From the NCBI GenBank assembly GCA_037953745.1, contig JBAKBP010007645.1, positions 33,909-97,908 on the forward strand: a DNA stretch of 64,000 nucleotides, written 5' to 3'. The stretch is from Lithodes maja (taxonomy: Eukaryota; Arthropoda; Malacostraca; Decapoda; Lithodidae). Below, one piece after another: positions 11,237 through 19,333 of this stretch. A program made the translations under genes and the position numbers. The notes beneath the pieces were generated by a model. It ran no database searches. It was not told the DNA's origin and was given only the letters and a program-made list of their open reading frames with translations. Every line of letters starts with the position of its first letter. Position 1 is the stretch's first letter.

Positions 11237-12424
11237 GTATGAGGATTCGCGAAGTTCGGTGAGGGTGAAGGGTGTACTGAGTGATGAGTTCACAGTCCGT
11301 GTTGGAGTCCATCAGGGTTCAGTGTTAAGCCCCCTCCTCTTTATTATGGTCTTGGAGGCGCTGTCTAGAATTTTTAGAGGCAGACTCCCGTTGGAACTGT
11401 TTTATGCAGACGATTTAGTCCTAATAGCTGACAGTATGCAGGATGCTGAGGCCAAATTCAGAGAGTGGAGAGAGGGCATGGCGAGCAAGGGTTTAAGAGT
11501 CAATATTAACAAAACCAAGGTTATGCATTGTAGTTTGAGTCGAGGCAATGTGGAAAAGAGCGGTGCATACCCATGTGCAGTGTGTGGAAAGGGAGTGGGC
11601 GTTAACTCAATTCAATGTAGCATCTGTCGATGTTGGGTACACCATGGGAGTAAGCACTGTAGTAGAATAAAGGGGCCCCTGCCGAAGGATAAGTCAGAAA
11701 TAGAGAAATTTGAGTGTGTAGTGTGCAAAGGCGAGCTTGTGTTAAGTGATGATCCTGTGGCTGTGAATTTTGGAAATGAGTCTTTGGAGCTGGTGAACAA
11801 GTTTTGTTACCTAGGAGATACCATCTCTGCCGGTGGTGGGGCTGAGGCTGCCACTGTTGCTAGAATTAGGTGTGGCTGGGGGAAGTTCAGAGCATTGATG
11901 CCAATCCTGACCATGAAAAAAATGCCTCTCCCCCTGAAGAGAAAGGTGTATGCCTCATGTGTTAGAAGTGCAATGACGTATGCCTCAGAAACATGGGCCG
12001 TTAAAGTAGAGGATGTCAACAGAATGGAGCGTAATGAGATGAGAATGGTGAGATGGATGTGTGGGGCCAGGCTACAGGATAGAATAACAAATGTTGAGCT
12101 GAGGAGACGTTTAGGTATAAAGAGTATTAGCGAGGTGATGCGTACAAGTAGACTGGGATGGTATGGACATGTGGAGAGAATGGATGAACAAAATTGGGTG
12201 AAAAAATGCAGGTCTGTGATTGTGGAGGGAGCTGCACCAAGGGGTGGACCGAGGAAGACCTGGGATCGGACTATACGCGCCGATCTCAAATCCAAGAACT
12301 TGACAAGTGAAGCAGCCCTTAACAGGGTTGCCTGGAATGCCGCCATTAGGACAAGAGACTGAAACTGCACTTATGTGTGGAACACTCAGTCTTAAAATTT
12401 TATGTATGTATGTATGTATGTATG
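11237..12424 (+). pseudogene. LINE-g reverse transcriptase, 3' part, with PHD-like finger and (TATG)n tail
   Basis: This continues the RT from 1928: VGVHQGSVLSPLLFIMVLEAL, then the FYADDLVLIA catalytic box near 11400. Between RT and the C-terminal domain lies a cysteine/histidine-rich PHD-like segment (about 11571-11740): CAVCGKGVGVNSIQCSIC, CWVHHGSKHC, then CVVC. The C-terminal part (GDTISAGGGAEAATVARIR, MTYASETWAVK, WYGHVERMDEQNW) is typical of many invertebrate LINEs. The frame ends at 12362 with about 40 bases of 3' sequence and a (TATG)n tail (12400-12424). A very short 3' UTR ending in a microsatellite is typical of RTE-type LINEs, but I do not assign the clade firmly. Confidence 0.87.
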
Positions 12425-12621
12425 TATTTGTGACCCACTCACGTAAAGACAGGTTAGCGCTGGAAAATATTCTACGGGCATCCCAACATTGTTGTTGCAA
12501 ATCACTTACATCATCACCAGTCCCCTGTAAGTTATCAATATACAAACCCCTTTTTAGTTTATTAACTACTTCACTGTTCTCCTGTATCATAGACAGGTGT
12601 TTTTGAATGGTAGCATTAAAG
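12425..12621 (-). pseudogene. BEL/Pao reverse transcriptase end (BEL-1)
   Basis: The minus strand reads NATIQKHL, LKRGLYIDNLQG and LSLREWVTN, the end of the BEL/Pao RT palm with its YIDN variant of the YVDD box. It joins the segment at 1458 (NESLRELLHLKG) once LINE-g is removed. On the other side it runs directly into LTR sequence through a shared CTTTAAT (12615-12621 on the complement). Gag, protease and most of RT are therefore deleted. Confidence 0.85.
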
Positions 12622-12979
12622 GAACTTAGCTGTGATGCAAAGAGTGTCGATTAGGTGATGGACATGTCGGGAGGCAAATATCAGGGAAGTTTTGGTGTTA
12701 TGTGGCAGAAGCTGGCGGTCTGTCTTGGCGGGGTGAAGTCTGTGTGAAGTGTGTCTGAGATTCCCTTTTATCGTGACAATATAAAATATATTTAAGGGTT
12801 CTATATCGTCCCCCGTGATTAAATAATAAGGGAAAATAAACTAAGATATAATTGGTGCAACCACAGTAATATTTATCCACAAAGATAAATAAAGTAATGC
12901 GTATAAACAAAAAGGAACCAGCTGTCGTGAACCCGGGAAATTCAAACTACGGTATATATACCAGCTAGGATTCACGACA
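12615..12979 (-). repeat. BEL/Pao LTR fragment
   Basis: The reverse complement of 12615-12979 matches 59248-59615, the start and middle of the BEL LTR at 59248-59793. Its 5' end TGTCGTGAATCC lies at 12979. The terminal 54 bases form a palindromic block: TGTCGTGAA and TTCACGACA enclose the TATA-like GGTATATATACC. The LTR is cut at CTTTAAT, where internal RT sequence follows. Confidence 0.85.
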
Positions 12980-13012
12980 CACATTAAGGAATCACCTCAC
13001 AGCAATTAGGAC

Positions 13013-13746
13013 ACCATTTTTTGATTTAACTGGTTTGGCTGTACCGGAGGCGGAAGAAAAGGGTTTCATGAGGTCATGCTTCAAGCTTCGCCCTCCTCCT
13101 CGTCAACTCACACCTACCTGGTCTCTTGATCGAGCCCTTGAGATGCTTCAGTCCCGTAAATATTGCAAAGATCCTCCCTTTGACCTAATACTTAAAAAGG
13201 CCATCTTTCTAATGGCACTGGCTATGGGTGACAGGGTGTCTGAGTTGGCGGCGATGAGTTCGGAGCCAAACTGTCTAAGATTTACAAGGCGCAACATGGG
13301 TGTACATATTGCTCCTGCTCCTAACTTCATTGCTAAGAATGAACATTCTAATCATGTATTTACAGAGTTCGAAATCCCGGCTCTGACACAAGGTGACAGG
13401 CACAAATTTATGGTGTCCAGTGCAGTCACTTAGGTTATTTATGCGGGCTTCCCAGCCATCACAGGCGGGAGCCCTCTGGGTTTCACGGACAGGTGTTCGA
13501 TTACAAAAACGCCGGCTAGCTGCATTATTAGTGGAAGTCATTCGAGAGAGTAATCCGGGCGTGTTGGCAAGATCACACGATATCCGTAAATGGGCGGCAT
13601 CACTTCGATTCCTCCATAATTACTCTCTAGAAGATATTCAGCAGACCCAATTGTGGTCATCAAATCATACCTTTCTCACACGTTACCTGTCCGTCAATCT
13701 CATGAATCCTTCTCGTACATGTGTAGCATTAAGGCAGAGAGTCTAG
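13013..13746 (+). pseudogene. Tyrosine recombinase fragment, DIRS/Ngaro-like
   Basis: Two overlapping frames (to 13433, then from 13393) make one recombinase domain with a shift near 13405. The expected catalytic residues are present: the box I Arg in ALAMGDRVSELAAM (near 13225), HxxR in SHDIRKWAAS (near 13577), and the nucleophile Tyr in TFLTRYLSVN (near 13685). DIRS-type retrotransposons use such an enzyme instead of an integrase and are common in decapods. No RT, gag or inverted terminal repeat lies beside it, so this is a broken remnant. A Crypton-type DNA transposon is an alternative, but the WSLDRALEML start fits DIRS/Ngaro better. Confidence 0.75.
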
Positions 13747-14090
13747 TTTTAAGCTGATTTTGTGAAAAAAGGGGGGGGGGGGGGAGTATCCTAGCTAAGG
13801 ATTCTACCTGCCTCTGAAGTGAGACAAAATGTAACGAGTATTAAGGTCATGTGATAACCGTTCCTTAGGCTAAAGTAAGGCTACTCAGGAACATTGATTC
13901 ATTTTTAGATGAAACACTATGGATGCAATAAGGTTTCTAATATACTCAATAATCTCAGGGATTAGATCTAGAGTAAGAGTACAAATATTTTGGTAATACA
14001 GTACCTAAGGCCATGAATATATAGGCCTACACATTAATAAATTTGGGTGATAATGAATGTTTCATTTTCCCTGGAATATATAAACTAAAT
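13747..14090. other. Unassigned spacer with A6G14 run
   Basis: After the recombinase stop there is an A6G14 homopolymer pair (about 13764-13785), then AT-rich sequence with no open frame, RNA gene or repeat that I recognise. Confidence 0.5.
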
Positions 14091-14097
14091 GAATAGT

Positions 14098-14487
14098 CCC
14101 ATCATGGGTAGATGGGACTCGTTAGCCTTGGTCGGCAATTCATCTAGGGGAGACAACCTTATACAAATCCGGGTGGATGGGACTCGTCAGCCTTGGTTGG
14201 CAACCTGTCTAGGGGAGTAAACCTGATACAAATCCGTACTGGTTACCTTAGGGTAAGGCAGGTTAGTGGATGGATTAGCCGAACACCACTGTAGAAAAAT
14301 AGTGCTAACAAGATACACAGAGGGCCTCGGAGTCGGACGGATCCTAAATTGAGTGGTCAATCCTGTAAGTCCTTCACTAAACTGGCTCGGGTTGTCCCTC
14401 TCACCGGGAATAGGTCCGCTTGGGGGCATTCTGTGTATGGCCACCCTCATAAGGGGAGTAAGGCGTCCGGCAATAGATAGATAGATA
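14098..14487 (+). repeat. Short retroposon with (GATA)n tail, copy 1
   Basis: It is flanked by GAATAGT at 14091-14097 and 14488-14494. The 5' third is a tandem pair of ~70-bp units (GATGGGACTCG, CAGCCTTGGT, CTAGGGGAG in each). The 3' end is AAGGCGTCCGGCA followed by (ATAG)n. A second copy with its own target duplication is at 38702-39100, over 90% alike by eye. I do not see a clear tRNA box A/B pair, so its origin is unsettled; it could also be a LINE 3' end. The minus-strand open frame shared by the copies reflects repeat identity, not a proven protein. Confidence 0.75.
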
Positions 14488-14494
14488 GAATAGT

Positions 14495-15146
14495 TTATTC
14501 TTGTGTTACACCAACTGTTTTATTAAACTTAAAGGTGTTAACACCACATGCTTCCTTTAAGAAACGCCGCCTGTAACCCTCTTTTATATTTTCTTTGATA
14601 TTAAACTGACTTGATTAGTACATGTTCCTTGGACCTTACCTGGTTTATTAGTGGTATGCGATGTTTATGATGAATGTCCCCCTCCAGTCTTGAGAATTCA
14701 GACGCATCGTCAATGATGAAGGGGCCACTAATAAATTATAGGTTTGAGTCCGGAAGGGAAGAAGGAAAACCTAATATTTAGTAGTGGCCCCGGAATCTTT
14801 GATGATTTTGGCCCTCCCTTCCATCCCCTTCCCATTCATCTGCTACATTTTTGAGAGTCTCGATATGTCAGATTAAGAAGGAACGCTCGCGGTGACCAAG
14901 ATGGCGAGCAGTACCCAAAAGCAGATGCCTGGGAAGCGCAAAGCTAGGTCAAGTTTAATTTTTATTTTTATTATTTATTTATTTTACTAGTTTTTTTCTA
15001 GTAGTGGACCCACATCATAAGGATGAGTCTGTGAGTGGTTATTAAGAGCGTTTCGCTCACGATGTAAGGCAATCGTATTTTGAGTTCTCCTTGGGCGGGA
15101 AGTTTGAACAGCAAGCTAGGAGTTCAAAGATTGGCCATTACCTACG
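14495..15146. other. Non-coding stretch holding an inverted LINE4 3' end
   Basis: The block 14745-14810 (plus) is nearly the exact reverse complement of 15150-15225, the LINE4 stop codon and start of its 3' UTR. Two LINE4 tails therefore face each other across ~340 bp. A short plus-strand frame at 14900 (MASSTQKQMPGKRKARSS) runs into a T/A-rich tract at 14960-15000. I cannot name it and do not call a gene. Confidence 0.5.
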
Positions 15147-15698
15147 TAAGGCGCATCACCAATGATTCCGGGGCCACTACTAAATATTAGGTTTTCCTTC
15201 TTCCCTTCGGGACTCAAACCTATAATGTAGGTTTGGTACTAAACCCTCTGCGATTTTCCACGTGTATATTATTAGGTAACGTTCTCTTATACGTTCCAGC
15301 GAGTACAGGTTCAGTGCTCTTAAACGATCCCAATAGTGTAGCTGTTTTACCAAACTTATATGCGAAGTGAAATTTCTTTGTACACTCTCCAAGTAATTTA
15401 TTTCACATGCTTTGTATGGGGATGTTAATACGCTACAGTATTCAAGCCGCGGTAGCACTAGAGATTTGAAGAGCGTTATCATAGGTAATTCACCGCATGT
15501 TTTAAATGTACGCAGAATCCAACCCGTTAAACGTTTCGCAGCCGCAACTTTGACCTGGTTATGTTCTTTGAAACCCATATTTTCAGACATTAACACCCCA
15601 AGGTCTTTCACACTGTCTTTCCATTCTATTATGTGGTTAGATTCTGTTAGGTAGTTTGTGTTCTCTTTAACGACATTATTATCTCCGTACCTTATTAA
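15147..15698 (-). pseudogene. LINE4 RT C-terminal part
   Basis: The minus strand reads KDLGVLMSENMGF, AAAKRLTGWILRTF, LVLPRLEYCSV, YLESVQRNFTSHI and LNLYSLERIRERY, the thumb/C-terminal region of a Jockey/CR1-type LINE. It continues the RT at 16911-18069: joining at the duplicated TTAA (15695-15698 and 16911-16914) gives an unbroken frame. The stop is at 15187, with 3' UTR to the left. Confidence 0.87.
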
Positions 15699-15853
15699 CC
15701 CGGGAACTGCGGGGAGACTCTTAAGAGTTCCCCCGGTGGACTGCGGGAAGACTCTTAACCCGGGAACTGCGGGAAGACTCTTTAGAGTTCGGCCGGCGGA
15801 CTGCGGGAAGACTCTCTGGAGTAAGTAAAACTAAAAATCAACTTTTTACATCG

Positions 15854-15884
<31 letters not shown>

Positions 15885-16914
15885 GGCCCCTGGGCCATGC
15901 AAAATCTCAGTCCTCTACCTCCCCTCCTTCCCCACTTTCCTCCTATTCCTCAGTTATCACCTATTTTCCCTATTATTCCCTTATTCTGAGGTATATTTTC
16001 GTGCTAACATTAGCGAGTTGCAAGCAGGGTGTTGTCATCACTGATGGCCATCGAGTGCAAGAGAGAGAGAGAGAGTATCGATCGACTGTGTCTCAGTGGC
16101 CTTGGGGGAAATTGGCGGGAAAGGAGTTTGCCTCACCCATAGATTATACAACTCGCGGGCTATATCTCCGATTTTGACCATCCAAACGCTGTTTTCACTC
16201 GTTTTATTGTTGTTTCAGGTTAATACCTTTATAATCAACCCATAATAGGCGCATATGGATAATTATTAATGCTATTAATGGTACAATGAATATTTTAGTG
16301 ACGAAAAACCTCAAATACGTCAGCACAGGGGGAGGTTTTCATTTACCCCCGTGCGCACTTCAGAGGTTAAGAGTCAGAGAAAACAAAAATCAACTTTGAC
16401 ATCGAAAAAAAAGAAAAAAAAAAATTGGCTTCTGGGCCATGCAAAATCTCAGTCCTCTACCTCCCCTCCTTCCCCACTTTCCTCCTCTCCTTCAGTTATC
16501 ACCTATTTTCCCTGTTATTCCCTTATTCTGAGGTATATTTTCGTGCTAACATTAGAAAGCCGGTTGCAGGGTGTGGTCATCACTGATAGCAAGCGAATGC
16601 AAGAGAGAGAGAGAGAGTATCGATCGACCGTGTCTCAGTGGCCTTGGGGGAAATTGGCGGGAAAGCAGCTTGCCTCACCCATACATTATACAACTCGTGG
16701 GCTATATCTCCGATTTTGACCATCCAAACGCTGTTTTCACTCGTTTTATTGTTGTTTCAGGTTAATACCTTTATAATCAACCCATAATAGGCGCATATGG
16801 ATAAGTATTAATGCTATTAATGGTACAATGAATATTTTAGTGATGGAAACACCTCAAATACATGCGCACAGGGAGAGGTGTCTAATTACCCCCCATGCGC
16901 ACTTGTTAGGTTAA
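15695..16914 (+). mobile_element. Outer piggyBac-like MITE A' (interrupted by inner copy)
   Basis: TTAA flanks both ends, and LINE4 coding sequence reads through once it is removed. The left end is TTAACCCGGGAACTGCGG. The right end, read inward on the complement, is TTAACCTAACAAGTGCGC, an imperfect terminal repeat. The left 60 bases and the region after 16370 are one element; 15755-16370 is a second copy inserted at a TTAA in the subterminal CTCTTAAGAG. There is no transposase. The inner sequence has an A-rich run, pyrimidine-rich tracts, and GAGAGAGA before a TATCGATCGA block. Confidence 0.87.
15755..16370 (+). mobile_element. Inner piggyBac-like MITE A
   Basis: A 616-bp element including both TTAAs. 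It starts TTAACCCGGGAACTGCGG and ends GTGCGCACTTCAGAGGTTAA. It sits inside A' at the subterminal TTAA. Other copies are at 34588-35224 (minus) and 49645-50280 (plus), with a diverged relative at 61102-61712. TTAA target choice and duplication is the hallmark of piggyBac transposases; the element itself is non-coding. Confidence 0.87.
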
Positions 16915-18069
16915 TTGGAATTTTTCTTCATTGAATTGCATGTTGTTTTCCCTGGTCCACTGGAACACTACATTTATGTCTTCCTGCAGCTGGCCCGTGT
17001 CCTCTTGTGTGTTTACTATCTTGCTTAATTTTGTGTCATCCGCAAAAGACGACACTGTACTGTGTCTTGTGTTGGTATCTATGTCGCAAATTAGAATGAG
17101 GAACAGAAGGGGCGCTAGCACTGTTCCTTGGGGCACTGAGCTTTTTACATCCGAAGGCTCAGGTGTGACTTGGTTTACTGCTACTGATTGTTTCCGGTTT
17201 ACGAGGAAATTGTATATCCACCATCCGATTTTCCCCGTTATACCTTTTGCTTTTAGTTTGTGGGCTATTATACCATGGTCACATTAATCAAATGCCTTAG
17301 CAAAATCGGTGTAGATGACATCAACATTTTTCTTTTCTTCTAGCGCTTTAAGAATTTTGTCATAATGTTCCAAAAGTTGTGAGAGACATGATCTTCCCGC
17401 TCTGAACCCATGTTGAACGGTGTTGTGTAGTTCATTTGCCTCCATGAATGCTGATATTTTGCTTCGCAGGACTCGCTTGTAAACTTTAATGATGTGGGAG
17501 GTTAGAGCTACCGGGCGGTAGTTTTTTGGTAGTGCTTTACTCCCTCCTTTATGCAATGGGGCAATTATTGCGTTTTTTAAGCTATCTGGTATTTCACCAG
17601 TGTCTAGACTCCTTCTCCACATTATAGCCATGGGTTTTGAAAGGTTTTCCTTACATTTCTTCATTAGGATCGAATTCCATGAGTCCGGGCCTGGTGCCGA
17701 GTGGGATGGCATGCTGGAAATGGCCTCTTCTATGTCTTTTGGACCTAAATCAATATCCAGCATCTGGGGGGCTTCCGTGGGGGAGGTTTCCATGAAAAAT
17801 ATATTTTGGTCTCTCATGGCTTTTGTTTCATCAGGCTCACTGAAGGCCATTTCATACTGCCGGCGTAATAGTTTGCTTATTTTCTTTTTATCCCCTGTGA
17901 ATGACCCATCCCCTTTGCTTAGTGGGCCGATGTTTGATGCTGATTTAGCCTTTAGTTTGGCATATGAAAAGAAGTACTTGGAATTTTCCTTTATACCTGC
18001 AATAGCTTTCCTCTCCTCTTCCATATGTTGTAGTTCATATGATAGTCTTAGCCTATGTTCAATTTCCAC
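16911..18069 (-). pseudogene. LINE4 reverse transcriptase
   Basis: RT of a Jockey/CR1-like LINE on the minus strand. The main frame (17284-18069) holds SMPSHSAPGPDSWNS, IIAPLHKGGSKALPKNYRPVAL, QHGFRAGRSCLSQL and VIYTDFAKAFD. A TAA at 17284-17286 interrupts just after the first catalytic Asp. The frame then continues to SSVPQGTVLAPLLFL and the SSFADDTKLS catalytic box (near 17060), breaking at the MITE at 16914. This copy is dead because of the stop and the insertion. Confidence 0.88.
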
Positions 18070-19020
18070 AATTTCTCTATCTATTTGGCCTTTTGCCTAT
18101 CCTGTAGATTTTGATGTGTGCGTCGTTGTGTGAGTAATTTTCTTCTTCTGTACAGCTTCCTTCTTTCCCGATCTTGTTTGCTTCTTCGTCTTGTTTGTCT
18201 TTCAGGTATGTGGTGGCTACAGATTTGGGTCATGGTTTCTGTTATTAGGACAAGACATTCTGCAGGTGTCAGGTTATTCATTAAATCTTCCCAGTCTATT
18301 TCCTCCATTTCTTGATTTACCTCTTCCCACCTAATATTTTTGTTATTGAAGTTAAATTTACTGAAAGGGCCGGTTCTTGGTCTTGATTCTGAGGTTGTCT
18401 GAACACTTGCTAAGGTTGCTTTGATCTCTATTAATTTATGATCTGAGTATGTTGTGTCCGATATGTTTATGCTGAGTACTAGAGAGTCATTGTTAGTGAA
18501 GACAAGGTCTAAGATATTGTTTTCCTGTGTGTGTTCGGCAATATGCTGGGTAAGACTAAAAAAGTCGCAAAGTTTAAAAAGCTCTCTCGTATTTGCTTCC
18601 ATGGTGTTATTTGCCACTACTTGGTTTTCTCCATTTAATGTTTGGTAGGTTAAAGTCTCCTAGCCACATAATATTTGGTGTTGGGTTCCCCAATGCTTCC
18701 ACTTCTGCTTTTATTTTGTTGAGCTGGGTTTTGAATTCTTCTAGGGATGAGTCCGGAGGCCTGTATGTTACAATAACTGCTAAATTTATGAATTCTATTT
18801 TAACTCCCAGTATTTCCACCACTTCATTACTGTTATTTAGGAATTCAGTACATATCAGCGAGTCGTGGATGTACAAGGCTACACCTCCACGTGTTCTATG
18901 TGTTCTGTTTGTCCTGTGTAGGTTATAACCAGGAATCCATACTTCACTATCCTCTTGATCTTTAATGTGAGTTTCTGTGAGAGCCGCAAATATAGCGTTT
19001 CCTTCTTCTAGCAGGCCCCT
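18070..19020 (-). pseudogene. LINE4 endonuclease
   Basis: APE-type endonuclease that would nick the target DNA. The blocks LTETHIKDQED (near 18980), RGGVALYIHDSL, MWLGDFNLPNIKW (near 18655), LDLVFTNNDSL and SDHKLIEIK (near 18435) carry the conserved Glu, GDFN and SDH motifs. The frame breaks at about 18610 and again near 18075. The 5' end at 19020 abuts LINE1a sequence, so the N-terminus and ORF1 are missing. Confidence 0.85.
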
Positions 19021-19333
19021 AATAAATGGTACAGGCTAGATTCTGCCCCTTACCCTTGGTCCCGTTTCCCCCTCCGCACCCTTGACACTGCCCTGGTCCA
19101 TCTCCGCATAGTTTATAGATTCATATTAGGAGCACCCATCCATTCTCCATCATGTATACTGCTAGGAGAGATCGAAGCTTCAGATATGACCTCAAGAATA
19201 ATGAAAAATAAAATTAACTTTGATAATTACATAAACTTAAGGTAAGAATCAGTGATCAAGGCAGTGTACGAAGAAATTAAAAGAACTTACAATAAAGATG
19301 AGTGGGTAAAAGAAGTGAAAATGGTATATCAAG
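19021..19333 (+). pseudogene. LINE1a RT C-terminal fragment, first piece
   Basis: The plus strand reads LDTALVHLRIVYRFILGAP, ILLGEIEASDMTSRIMKNK and DEWVKEVKMVYQ, with one stop near 19244. It resembles the C-terminal region of LINE1b (SFLQGEIGSSRMTTRDKK, near 44212). The frame is cut by a solo LTR at 19334 and continues at 22722 (EINMSEAETKIL). TCAAG at 19329-19333 is the target duplication. Confidence 0.7.

Noticed and set aside
14187..14450. Minus-strand frame conserved between 14187-14450 and 38859-39056
   Set aside because: Conservation follows from both being copies of the same short retroposon; no domain and no start context.
16351..16719. Open frame across the two tandem MITE A copies
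   Set aside because: It spans an insertion boundary and low-complexity sequence; MITEs are non-coding.
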